Shown here piece by piece: positions 7,632 through 15,558 of a stretch of DNA of 48,966 nucleotides. The notes under the pieces were generated by a model. It saw only the letters and a list, made by a program, of their open reading frames with translations, made no database searches and was not told where the DNA came from. How positions within the stretch are numbered: the stretch's first letter is position 1; every line of letters starts with the position of its first letter. The position numbers and the translations under genes were made by a program. Source of the stretch: an uncultured Gammaproteobacteria bacterium (GTDB lineage: Bacteria > Pseudomonadota > Gammaproteobacteria > PS1 > Pseudothioglobaceae); assembly GCA_902606745.1 (NCBI GenBank), contig CACLHR010000009.1, positions 1-48,966 on the forward strand, written 5' to 3'.

Positions 7632-8761
7632 AGTCGATTACTTACAAGCGTAGCACCTTCTGATAGTGACTTTAATTTAGCAAAAGCAATGTCTGGATCT
7701 ACAGCACCAAAACCAGCAAAAGTTCCAAATCCGCAGTCAGAGCCAGCAATCACTCGATCCACTCCAACTATATCGACAAACTTCTCAATACGTTGCGCAA
7801 CAAGCTCTGGATGTTCAACAAAATTTGTTGTGGTGTCAACAACACCAGGTACGAGTATTTTGTCATCTGGAATTTCATTCTTTCGATTACGAAAAACTGT
7901 CCATTCGTGAGCATGGCGTGGATTAGAAGTTTCAAATAGAGTGTAGCGAGCGTTCGCTTTCATTAATGTTCCAAAAACCTTGTCCATGCCAATATCACAA
8001 CAATGTGGTCCTTCATAATTTCCCCAACATATGTGAATCCTCACTTTTTCTTTTGGAATATTCTTTAATGCGTGGTTAAGTGCCTCCATGTGAGATTCTG
8101 CGATTTTCAGAAATTCTGTATCTGACAGATCATTGAATAACATGTGTCTGGAGAGTGCTAAATCTGGGCAGTCTAGTTGCAAATCTAGTCCCGATGCAAC
8201 AATAGTTTCATATTCATCTCGCATTGCATCTGCAAGAGCAGCAAGATAAGCATCTCTTGTTGGATAAAAATCATTTTGCAGAAAAAGAGAGATAACACCT
8301 GGAGAGGCTGCGTTCATAAAACCTCTTTTAATACCATGAGTCTCCATTGCTGATTTCAAATTAGCAATGTCTTTTTCCAGTTCACCTTGACCTTTTGAAC
8401 CTACTTCAGAGGTACACATTGGACGAGCATATTGTGGGGTGCCGCCATCATCAGCTAACCGTTGTAGAAAGCTTGGAAACATTTTCAAGTCTTCGGGTGG
8501 GTTGCGAGGGCTATCACCTGAAAATCCTGCATATCTGTCTTTGACATAAGTTGCATAGGATATTTTGGAAGTTTCACCATCACTCACAATGTCTATGCCC
8601 GCGTTTTTTTGTTTTTCAGCGGTATCCGATACATTTTTTTTCATGCATACATCAAACTCAGTTTTATCATATTCATGGTTATTTTCTCGGGAAAAAATAA
8701 AGTCTACAACCTCTTGAGAGCGAGGCAGTGAGCCTACGTGTGTTGTTAAAATTCTACTCAT
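7628..8761 (-). CDS. Cobalamin-independent methionine synthase-like (MetE C-terminal family) protein
   Basis: This 377-residue protein corresponds to the C-terminal catalytic barrel of MetE. The family also contains epoxyalkane:coenzyme M transferase and other zinc thiol-alkyl transferases. The N-terminal THVGSLPR motif and zinc ligands His243, Cys245 (HICWGN), Glu277 (FETSN) and Cys343 (GSDCGFG) are all present. The HICWGNYEGPH stretch is closer to the stand-alone group than to full-length MetE. It lacks the N-terminal half needed to bind polyglutamyl folate in MetE, so housekeeping methionine synthesis is unlikely. In this operon it probably moves a methyl or alkyl group from a pathway intermediate to a thiol (inference). 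Confidence 0.82.
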   Translation of the reverse strand: MSRILTTHVGSLPRSQEVVDFIFSRENNHEYDKTEFDVCMKKNVSDTAEKQKNAGIDIVSDGETSKISYATYVKDRYAGFSGDSPRNPPEDLKMFPSFLQRLADDGGTPQYARPMCTSEVGSKGQGELEKDIANLKSAMETHGIKRGFMNAASPGVISLFLQNDFYPTRDAYLAALADAMRDEYETIVASGLDLQLDCPDLALSRHMLFNDLSDTEFLKIAESHMEALNHALKNIPKEKVRIHICWGNYEGPHCCDIGMDKVFGTLMKANARYTLFETSNPRHAHEWTVFRNRKNEIPDDKILVPGVVDTTTNFVEHPELVAQRIEKFVDIVGVDRVIAGSDCGFGTFAGFGAVDPDIAFAKLKSLSEGATLVSNRL

Positions 8762-8792
8762 TTATTGCTCCTTGAATAAAGTATTAGAATGT

Positions 8793-9758
8793 CTATCCTC
8801 TCCAAGTCGAACCTGCAGGATCATCGGTGTTGGTGACACGGAAAAGACTTGACTTTTGAGAATTAGCGGGGAAGAGTTGATGCTCTAAACTAGGTGGTAC
8901 AGAACAAGTGTCGCCGGGTCCAAGGACAGTATTGCCTCCATCCCAACTTAGATTCCAGTGTCCTTTCATGATCATGAGTACTTCATGGCGACTGGTTGAA
9001 TACATATTTTTTGTACTTGAATCAGCAGTCAGAAAATCAACCTCAAAACCAGGACGATCCATTAATAAACCGTCTTCTCCAATCACTTTTACTGGCAAAG
9101 AGTCAGCTAATCCTGTTAAAACAGAATATCGAGCAACATAATCTCGAACAACGTCTTCAGAAGGAATTTCAGGAAAACTCTTTAAATCCTCTTCTGTTAG
9201 TAATGGAACTGGATTAACATTTTCAGGGAGAGATTCACCTTTTTTGATATCATACAATAAGCCATTTTCACCCAAAATGAGTCCATATTTTTTTGCCTCC
9301 TCAATTACCTGTGGAGCCCATGTCACTCCACCACCAGCATCATCACCACCGAGTATCGCCATAAGCATACCGTAATCATTTCCGATATTTTCGAAAGCCC
9401 GAAACATTCCAGTAGGTACATTAAATATATCCCCTTCTTCAACAATTACCTCTCCAGCAGTGCCCCACCTGCCCCAAAAAAATCGCCAGCGGCCTTCCAA
9501 AACAAAAAATACCTCAGCTGTTGTATGTGAATGCAATGAGTTAATGCATTTAGGTGGTTGTCCAGCAGCACCTATATTAAAACCTGGTGTTTCAGAAATA
9601 TGTACATGTTGATCAGGACTTTCTGACACTCCTGGGCCGATAATCGTGAAGTTATCTTTTTGATCTGAGCCAGGCGTATGTGCATCAATAAATGCCGTTT
9701 TGCAAGGTTTCAAGTCATCATAGCGAACAATGTGGGATTCCATTTCTTGAGCCGTCAT
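8793..9758 (-). CDS. Double-cupin protein
   Basis: This 321-residue bicupin has its first cupin (about residues 60-135) carrying HSHTTAEVFFVLEGRW with His76, His78 and Glu82 as metal ligands. The usual motif-2 His is replaced in PTGMFRAF. The second cupin (about 235-310) has RHEVLMIMKGHW, lacking the paired His, but keeps a motif-2 type His293 in PSLEHQLF. Gentisate-dioxygenase-like and isomerase bicupins have comparable layouts. Its job could be oxygenation, isomerisation or lyase chemistry on a pathway intermediate. AGGAT precedes the start; the gene follows the SnoaL-like gene by 4 bases. Confidence 0.78.
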   Translation of the reverse strand: MTAQEMESHIVRYDDLKPCKTAFIDAHTPGSDQKDNFTIIGPGVSESPDQHVHISETPGFNIGAAGQPPKCINSLHSHTTAEVFFVLEGRWRFFWGRWGTAGEVIVEEGDIFNVPTGMFRAFENIGNDYGMLMAILGGDDAGGGVTWAPQVIEEAKKYGLILGENGLLYDIKKGESLPENVNPVPLLTEEDLKSFPEIPSEDVVRDYVARYSVLTGLADSLPVKVIGEDGLLMDRPGFEVDFLTADSSTKNMYSTSRHEVLMIMKGHWNLSWDGGNTVLGPGDTCSVPPSLEHQLFPANSQKSSLFRVTNTDDPAGSTWRG

Positions 9759-9762
9759 TTTT

Positions 9763-10734
9763 TTATCCTGTTTTTAGAATAATTTGTTTCCAAATTGCGG
9801 TCTCATCAAATACAATGTATTCACGACGTAGACCCCAAGGGCCAAATTCTGCATGAGAAATACCCATCAAATATAACTCTGCACCGCTTGGTTCCCCAAA
9901 CAAACCCAAACCATCATGCTTCCCTTTTAAAGTCCATCTGACTGCAGCCCTTGGAGGCATCATTGAATCTGCACGTCCTATCTGATGTTCAATCGCAAAA
10001 GATGCACTTGGAAAAGATGATCTCAAGCCCATCCAAAAGGTTTCAGCATTCACATAAGAGTGGCCTGTAACGCCACTTGGATACTCCAATTGACAGGCAC
10101 GGTCATACTCTTGACGAATAATTGATATGCCAGAATTCATAATACGATTAAGAATATCACTGTACTTTTCGCCCCATTCGTTTTTATTTCCTTTTCCGTT
10201 ATAGGGTCCGGGTTGATCAATTGAGGGTGAAAATGGCCGTACGCAGTTATCAGGACCACCCTCACGATCAATTTCCTGTCTGGCAAAATCCTCAGGCGTC
10301 CATCCCATTTGAAGAACCATAGAACCACGGTCGCGTGTAAGCCACTCATCGTTGATTTGATTATTAATTGCATGACAGTCGGCAATAACTCGATAGGTCA
10401 ACTTTTTACCGGTTGCTTTACCGAACTGGCCGTCACCCAAATGTGTTGCTGTAGATATAATACGATGTGAAGATAACATACCTTCTTCAGGGGAGCCCGA
10501 CCAAATAACATCTTCACCAATAAGTTTCCTATCTGGGAACTCTAATAATGTGGCTTCAGTCGCTGCAATTACACCCTCATTGCCAATAATGATGGACGAA
10601 GGTGTTCTCATTACAACATCGGACGCATAATACTCGTGCAACTTTTCTACACCATTCTCCTCTTCCCAGATCTCATAGGTAATGCCGTTTATATAATCAG
10701 GAAAATTTTCAAATTTTGAATTAAAACCTTTCAT
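9763..10734 (-). CDS. Tandem SnoaL/NTF2-like protein (323 aa), divergent type
   Basis: Two SnoaL-like domains are present. The first is a typical ester-cyclase-like SnoaL domain: EKLHEYYASDVVMRTPSSI, a SSHRIISTATH strand, and NDEWLTRDRGSMVLQMGW with the conserved Glu-Trp and Asp. The second contains a GHSYVNAETFWMGLRSSFP helix and a RAAVRWTLKGKHDG strand. Similarity to the other three SnoaL-like proteins in the window is lower, so it is probably a functionally distinct step. Its ATG overlaps the LacI-family stop by one base (TAATG), showing coupling. The reaction is unknown. Confidence 0.78.
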   Translation of the reverse strand: MKGFNSKFENFPDYINGITYEIWEEENGVEKLHEYYASDVVMRTPSSIIIGNEGVIAATEATLLEFPDRKLIGEDVIWSGSPEEGMLSSHRIISTATHLGDGQFGKATGKKLTYRVIADCHAINNQINDEWLTRDRGSMVLQMGWTPEDFARQEIDREGGPDNCVRPFSPSIDQPGPYNGKGNKNEWGEKYSDILNRIMNSGISIIRQEYDRACQLEYPSGVTGHSYVNAETFWMGLRSSFPSASFAIEHQIGRADSMMPPRAAVRWTLKGKHDGLGLFGEPSGAELYLMGISHAEFGPWGLRREYIVFDETAIWKQIILKTG

Positions 10735-11765
10735 TATTCATTTTCCCCAGATGCGTTATTTGAAATTCTTGTTGAACCGCGCATGATAAGTGGTCCATCT
10801 ATTTGTATTCGACGTGGCTTCGTGTCCTGATCTTGAATGCTTTCAAGAATAATTGAAACAGTTTCTGCGACCATACGATTCGCAGGCTGTCTAACAGTTG
10901 TTAAATCATAAGCAGGCCATGATGCAATAGGAACATCGTCATAACCAACAACGGAAACGTGTTCTGGTATTTTTAATCCCAGTTCAAAACGAATAACGTC
11001 CATTACTGCAAATGCCATGTCATCACTTGCTACAAAAACTGCATCGGGTATTTCGTCATTGGTAAACATTTTGCGTGCAGCCTGTCGAGCATCGTCTTGA
11101 ATAAAATTACCAACCTCGCGAGCATAAAGAGATCTACCTTGCTTTTTCAACTCATCAACAAAGCCACTTTCTCTATCACGCTGAGTTGAGGCACCTTCCC
11201 AGCCAGAAATATAAGCTATTCGCTTGTGACCTCCGGCAATCAAGAATTGCGCAACTTGTTTTCCACCAAGAAAGTTGTCTGAAGTAACAACTGAAAGCCT
11301 ATCGTCATCTTGTGTACGGTTAAATAAAATTACAGGAACCCCTGCAGCATTACATCGACTTGCCAGGTTTGAAGACATTGAAACAGAAGCAAGAATAATA
11401 CCATCAACCTGATAATCAAGAATTTCATCAACAATATCATCAATGTTTCCTGCTGTTTTTGCGACCATAAAAACCAATACATGGTAGCCTTTTTTTTGTA
11501 AAGCATTAGAAAGGAGCTCTAACGCTTCCGGATAAAAATAATTGTCTAGATGTGCAACAACGAGACCAATGATTCTTGACTTTCCTGTAATTAATGATCG
11601 AGCCAAGATATTTGGACGATAGCCGAGCTTTGAAGCAGCTTTACGAACCTTTTCATTTGTTTTTTTTGAAACAGAGGCGCCAGGCGTGAAAACCCGTGAA
11701 ACTGCGGACTGACTCACGCCAGCTAGTTTTGCCACTTCTAGTGAGGTTATCTTTTTAGTTGCCAT
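10734..11765 (-). CDS. LacI-family transcriptional regulator
   Basis: This is a full-length LacI/GalR-type repressor of 343 residues. The N-terminal HTH and hinge read SLEVAKLAGVSQSAVSRVF followed by KLGYRPNILAR. A periplasmic-binding-protein-like effector domain follows (IIGLVVAHLDNYFYPE, FVASDDMAFAVMDVIR, VSVVGYDDVPIASW). I prefer the ATG at 11765, which overlaps the SDR stop as TGATG; a TTG one codon upstream is possible. The gene lies inside the operon it probably controls. The two operator pairs at 5121-5190 and 15454-15523 have the central-CG palindrome LacI-family proteins recognise, making it the likely regulator of both units. Family effectors are usually sugars or nucleosides. Confidence 0.93.
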   Translation of the reverse strand: MATKKITSLEVAKLAGVSQSAVSRVFTPGASVSKKTNEKVRKAASKLGYRPNILARSLITGKSRIIGLVVAHLDNYFYPEALELLSNALQKKGYHVLVFMVAKTAGNIDDIVDEILDYQVDGIILASVSMSSNLASRCNAAGVPVILFNRTQDDDRLSVVTSDNFLGGKQVAQFLIAGGHKRIAYISGWEGASTQRDRESGFVDELKKQGRSLYAREVGNFIQDDARQAARKMFTNDEIPDAVFVASDDMAFAVMDVIRFELGLKIPEHVSVVGYDDVPIASWPAYDLTTVRQPANRMVAETVSIILESIQDQDTKPRRIQIDGPLIMRGSTRISNNASGENE

Positions 11766-12532
11766 CAATCTGCCGTCCAGCCTCCATCAACCATCAATGC
11801 CGAACCTGTGATCATTGCAGATGCATCAGACGCTAGAAATACTACCGCTCCCATGATATCTTCAACCTCACCTACTCGACCAAGCTTAATCTTTTCTTCA
11901 ATCCAACTTCTATGCTTAGGGTTATTGAAAGTGCTTTGCGTTAATGGTGTACGAATAAATGTGGGACAAATTGTATTGACTCGGATATTATATGGCCCCC
12001 ACTCAATTGCCATAGCTTTGGTAAAACCTTCTACTGCATGCTTGGATGCAGAATATACGGCTCTATCAATACCTCCTACATGGCCCATCTGGGATGAAAT
12101 ATTGATCAAAGAGCCTGGCTTCTTGTTTTGAATTAACCCCTTCGCCACGGCCTGAGTCAAAAAATAAGCTCCACGAAGATTGACATTCATTACATCATCA
12201 AAATCCTCTTCATTCGTATCCTTGGAAGGAGTGTGACGAGCCGAACCAGCACTATTCACCAAAACATCAAATGGTCCGTTAGTCAAAATCACTTCTTGAG
12301 AGGCTTTAACATCAGAAACATCTAAAGTTATGGCTTCTGCACTCAAACCTTTTGCTTGAATAGCCTCCAAAACTTTATTGAGATTATTACTATTCCTGGC
12401 AGATAAACATACATGTGCACCTGCCTCAGCCAAAGCAACAGCACATCCTAAACCAATTCCAGATGAAGCGCCAGTGATGATTGCTTTACGACCATTAAGC
12501 GACATAGATGGAGTTTCAGGTAATTCAATCAT
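11765..12532 (-). CDS. Short-chain dehydrogenase/reductase (SDR)
   Basis: This 255-residue classical SDR has a nucleotide-binding [10 protein letters not shown] (residues 20-29), NSAGSARH, an active-site Ser in [17 protein letters not shown] supplying Tyr and Lys, and a C-terminal [12 protein letters not shown]. Such enzymes oxidise or reduce secondary alcohols with NAD(P). The gene overlaps the histidinol-dehydrogenase-like gene by ATGA and the regulator by TGATG. Pairing of an SDR with a HisD-like dehydrogenase recalls sulfopropanediol catabolism, where several dehydrogenases act on a diol. Here it may oxidise a hydroxyl of the imported compound (inference). Confidence 0.9.
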   Translation of the reverse strand: MIELPETPSMSLNGRKAIITGASSGIGLGCAVALAEAGAHVCLSARNSNNLNKVLEAIQAKGLSAEAITLDVSDVKASQEVILTNGPFDVLVNSAGSARHTPSKDTNEEDFDDVMNVNLRGAYFLTQAVAKGLIQNKKPGSLINISSQMGHVGGIDRAVYSASKHAVEGFTKAMAIEWGPYNIRVNTICPTFIRTPLTQSTFNNPKHRSWIEEKIKLGRVGEVEDIMGAVVFLASDASAMITGSALMVDGGWTAD

Positions 12533-13839
12533 TCTGCAGCTTCTCCATAAGGTATGTCTTTTCCACCATAACGACGAACCCTAATATTGGCCTGTTCAGC
12601 GTGCCCAACAAATGATTCCAATATACAAAGACGAGAACAATACTCTCCAATCTTGGTGGCCGCTTCATCAGTGGTTATTTCCTGATAGCTATGTGTTTTG
12701 AGGAATTTACCAACCCACAGTCCTCCAGTGTAACGACCCGCTTTTTTAGTAGGCAAAGTGTGATTGGTTCCGATTACTTTATCACCATTTGATACGTTGG
12801 TTCTGGGTCCTAAAAACAGTGCACCATAAGAATGCATATTATCCAAAAACCAGTGGTCTCGGTCGGTCATAACTTGAACATGCTCAGAGGCAATATCGTT
12901 GGCAACATTTAGCATCTCTTCATAACTATCACAAAGAATGACTTCACCGTAATCTTTCCAACTTACTGAGGCAGTATTCGCAGTTGGAAGAATCTTTAAT
13001 ATTCTATCTATCTCAGAAAGGGTGTCTTCTGCAAGTTTTTGGTTATTAGTCACCAAAAAGGCCGGAGAATCATATCCATGCTCAGCCTGACCAAGTAAAT
13101 CAGTTGCACATAGTTCAGCATCAACTGTGTCGTCGGCTATTACCATGGTTTCTGTTGGTCCGGCAAGTAAATCGATACCTACGCGTCCGAATAATTGTCT
13201 TTTGGCTTCAGCGACATATGCATTTCCCGGACCTACCATCATGTCAACAGACTTTATAGTCTCAGTGCCAAGCGACATTGCACCAACCGCTTGAATGCCT
13301 CCGATTACATAAATCTCATGAGCACCACCAAAATGCATGGCTGCAATCACAGCTGGATTTGGCTCACCCTTAAATGGTGGAGTACAAGCAATAATTCTGG
13401 GAACTTTTGCAACACTTGCTGTTACCACTGACATATGCGCTGAGGCTACCATTGGGAATTTGCCTCCAGGCACATAGCAACCGACAGATTGCACGGGTAT
13501 GTTTTTGTGCCCGAGAATTACTCCAGGCATGGTTTCAATTTCTATGTCTAACATTGAATCTCGCTGGGATTGAGCAAATTTCCTTATTTGAGATTGAGCA
13601 AACTTGATGTCTTCAATGTCACGTTTTGATACTTGCTTTATTAGATTTTCAATTTCGGCTGAACTCAACTTAAAAGATGTTGGGTTGTAATTATCAAACT
13701 TTATAGAGAAGTCTCTGACAGCCTTATCACCTCTTTCTGCAATTGCTTGAAGTGTATCTTCGACGATCTTACTAACCTTTGCATCATCTACTGCTCGGTC
13801 TGCTTCATCTTTGCCTTTCTTTAAATATTTAATAGTCAT
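12529..13839 (-). CDS. Histidinol dehydrogenase-family enzyme (HpsN-like), likely catabolic
   Basis: This 436-residue protein has the full histidinol dehydrogenase fold. Metal ligands Gln251 and His254 are in QAEHGYD, Asp353 in NGDK, and His413 near the C-terminus. The catalytic Glu319-His320 pair is in ASEH, followed by GTNHTLPT. These enzymes oxidise a primary alcohol to a carboxylate in two NAD-dependent steps. No histidine biosynthesis gene is near, and the operon is catabolic, so it resembles the family branch containing sulfopropanediol dehydrogenase HpsN more than HisD. The substrate could be a different polyol or amino alcohol. It lies 11 bases after the small SnoaL-like gene and overlaps the SDR. 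Confidence 0.85.
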   Translation of the reverse strand: MTIKYLKKGKDEADRAVDDAKVSKIVEDTLQAIAERGDKAVRDFSIKFDNYNPTSFKLSSAEIENLIKQVSKRDIEDIKFAQSQIRKFAQSQRDSMLDIEIETMPGVILGHKNIPVQSVGCYVPGGKFPMVASAHMSVVTASVAKVPRIIACTPPFKGEPNPAVIAAMHFGGAHEIYVIGGIQAVGAMSLGTETIKSVDMMVGPGNAYVAEAKRQLFGRVGIDLLAGPTETMVIADDTVDAELCATDLLGQAEHGYDSPAFLVTNNQKLAEDTLSEIDRILKILPTANTASVSWKDYGEVILCDSYEEMLNVANDIASEHVQVMTDRDHWFLDNMHSYGALFLGPRTNVSNGDKVIGTNHTLPTKKAGRYTGGLWVGKFLKTHSYQEITTDEAATKIGEYCSRLCILESFVGHAEQANIRVRRYGGKDIPYGEAAE

Positions 13840-13850
13840 AATGCTCTCAC

Positions 13851-14336
13851 TTACTCAGGTTTTGGAGGATTTTTTTCGCCACGATCGTAGACCTCCCAGC
13901 CTTGACCGTTAAATACGTCAACGCCAAGCTGTGCCAAAATACTTGGAAAGTCAACCGTTACCCAGTTGTCAGTTATGAGACCCTCTTTAACTTCCCAAAA
14001 ATCAGTGTAGTGAATTTTCACTCTTTTGTTAGTTGGCTCAACACCCATAAATTCACCGCTATGGATTGCGTCAATGTGTCCAAAACATGAAGCCCATTCA
14101 CCATCAACTAGCCATCTATCTGTTTTATATATTCGATCTGAAAAAGCAGCTCTAAGCGGTAGCTGCCAATTGTTACGGAACTCTTCAAGGTTGTTTTTGG
14201 TGCCGCAGCCCTGATTACCCATCCAACGAAAGTCTTTATGGAAGTACTTTCCCATATCATTAGATTTAGCAATCAAAGCTTCTTCCATTGCCCTCACTAC
14301 AGCAAGTGTTTTTTTTGATTTCTCGTCATAACTCAT
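13851..14336 (-). CDS. Single-domain SnoaL/NTF2-like protein (161 aa)
   Basis: This single SnoaL-like domain matches the C-terminal half of the tandem proteins at 716-1723 and 5203-6183. Shared elements are F-W-M-G at [30 protein letters not shown], a YTDFWEV strand and [20 protein letters not shown]. The same FRAAF-DRIF and EYMGI blocks occur in the 716-1723 protein. GGAG precedes the start. Sitting directly after the ATPase gene, it could be an enzyme or a ligand-binding subunit. A short C-terminal tail rich in Pro and charged residues follows the domain. Confidence 0.8.
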   Translation of the reverse strand: MSYDEKSKKTLAVVRAMEEALIAKSNDMGKYFHKDFRWMGNQGCGTKNNLEEFRNNWQLPLRAAFSDRIYKTDRWLVDGEWASCFGHIDAIHSGEFMGVEPTNKRVKIHYTDFWEVKEGLITDNWVTVDFPSILAQLGVDVFNGQGWEVYDRGEKNPPKPE

Positions 14337-14356
14337 ATTTTTTATATCTCCAACCT

Positions 14357-15409
14357 TTAGTTCTCTAACATCTCTCCATTTTCCTTACTGAACAGCAAGC
14401 AAAGATTTCCTGGAATATGTGCAATAACCATAGAACCTATTTCAGCACTGTAGTTTTTCTCAGATTTGACGGAAACGACTTCGCCTCCAGCCTTAATGGA
14501 AACCATCGTCGCATCACCCAAAAGCTCCACAGAAAAAGCAGGGCCACTAATCTCGCCTTCACTTTCAACAATGGATGCATCTTCAGCACGGAACCCGAGA
14601 GTTACCTCACCAGAATGCTTTTTATTTAATCCTGTGATTCTGACGTTTTCACCAATAAAGATGCCATCATTAATTGAACCATGCATCAAATTCATAGCAG
14701 GAGAACCAATAAAGCCTGCAACGAAACTGTTGGCAGGTTTGTTATAGATTTCTTTTGGAGTTCCAATCTGTTGAATAGCGCCAGCATTCATAACAACAAC
14801 TCTATCAGCAAGTGTCATGGCCTCTATCTGATCATGGGTAACGTAAATGGTTGTAACACGTAATTCATGCTGTAGATTTTTTATTTGTGCACGAGTAGAG
14901 ACTCGCAATTTAGCATCAAGGTTCGATAATGGCTCATCCATCAAAAACACAGTAGGCTCTCGAACAATTGCTCTAGCCAGGGCAACACGTTGACGTTGAC
15001 CACCAGATAATTCGGATGGCTTGCGATGCAAAAAGTCATCAAGCTCAACCATTCCAGAGGCACGCATTACTCTCTCCTCATGAAGCTCTTTATCAATCTT
15101 TCGTACCTTTAGTGGAAATCGAATATTTTCGTAAACATTCATGTTTGGATAGAGCGCATATGACTGGAAAACCATTGCAACATCTCGGTCTTTTGGTTCC
15201 AATCCATTAACGATTTTTCCATCGATAATTACTTCACCCTCAGTAACATCTTCTAACCCTGCAATCATTCTCATAGTAGTCGTCTTACCACAACCTGAAG
15301 GGCCAAGCAACACAAGAAACTCTTCATCATGAATAGTAAGGTTGAAGTTATCTACACCAACAAAACTACCCCATCGCTTTGTAAGATTTTTTAATTGAAT
15401 TTCAGCCAT
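14357..15409 (-). CDS. ABC transporter ATP-binding protein, MalK/UgpC type
   Basis: This 350-residue ATPase energises the CUT1 importer. Walker A GPSGCGKT is at residues 36-43, the Q-loop at Gln82, signature [14 protein letters not shown] from 134, Walker B VFLMDEP at 154-160 and the H-loop in VTHDQ. After about residue 235 comes the MalK-type regulatory OB-fold region, containing GFRAED. The gene is first in its unit, 9 kb from the binding protein and permeases, but both units share the same promoter-operator design. It is the only ABC ATPase in the window, so it probably serves those permeases. Confidence 0.93.
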   Translation of the reverse strand: MAEIQLKNLTKRWGSFVGVDNFNLTIHDEEFLVLLGPSGCGKTTTMRMIAGLEDVTEGEVIIDGKIVNGLEPKDRDVAMVFQSYALYPNMNVYENIRFPLKVRKIDKELHEERVMRASGMVELDDFLHRKPSELSGGQRQRVALARAIVREPTVFLMDEPLSNLDAKLRVSTRAQIKNLQHELRVTTIYVTHDQIEAMTLADRVVVMNAGAIQQIGTPKEIYNKPANSFVAGFIGSPAMNLMHGSINDGIFIGENVRITGLNKKHSGEVTLGFRAEDASIVESEGEISGPAFSVELLGDATMVSIKAGGEVVSVKSEKNYSAEIGSMVIAHIPGNLCLLFSKENGEMLEN

Positions 15410-15453
15410 AGTTTCTCTGAGTATTATGCACCTGAAGCATTAGATATAAAATT

Positions 15454-15469
15454 ATGCATACGATTGCAA
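15454..15469. promoter_or_regulatory. LacI-type operator, proximal (ATPase operon)
   Basis: ATGCATACGATTGCAA differs from the 5121-5136 operator by one end base. It starts three bases downstream of the -10 box, the same offset as in the other operon, and would cover the transcription start of the ATPase-led unit. Confidence 0.8.
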
Positions 15470-15472
15470 ACA

Positions 15473-15478
15473 ATTATA
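15473..15478 (-). promoter_or_regulatory. Extended -10 promoter of the ATPase operon
   Basis: On the minus strand TATAAT is preceded by TGC, an extended -10. The upstream block CCTGTGCTATAAT is nearly the same as in the binding-protein promoter. No good -35 hexamer is seen at the usual spacing, so the extended -10 may carry recognition. Confidence 0.7.
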
Positions 15479-15507
15479 GCACAGGCCTTATTTATTATAG
15501 TAAGTAT

Positions 15508-15523
15508 TTGCATTCGTATGCAA
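15508..15523. promoter_or_regulatory. LacI-type operator, distal (ATPase operon)
   Basis: TTGCATTCGTATGCAA is a palindrome with one mismatched pair. Its centre is 54 bp from the proximal operator, exactly as in the binding-protein operon. It lies between the ATPase promoter and the stop of the GlxA-type regulator. Confidence 0.8.
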
Positions 15524-15558
15524 AAAATATTTAGAGTTACTAGTGGACTACGGCAAAA

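Noticed and set aside
12529-13839. Histidine biosynthesis hisD
   Set aside because: No other his genes are near and the gene is embedded in a catabolic operon, so a catabolic family member is more likely.
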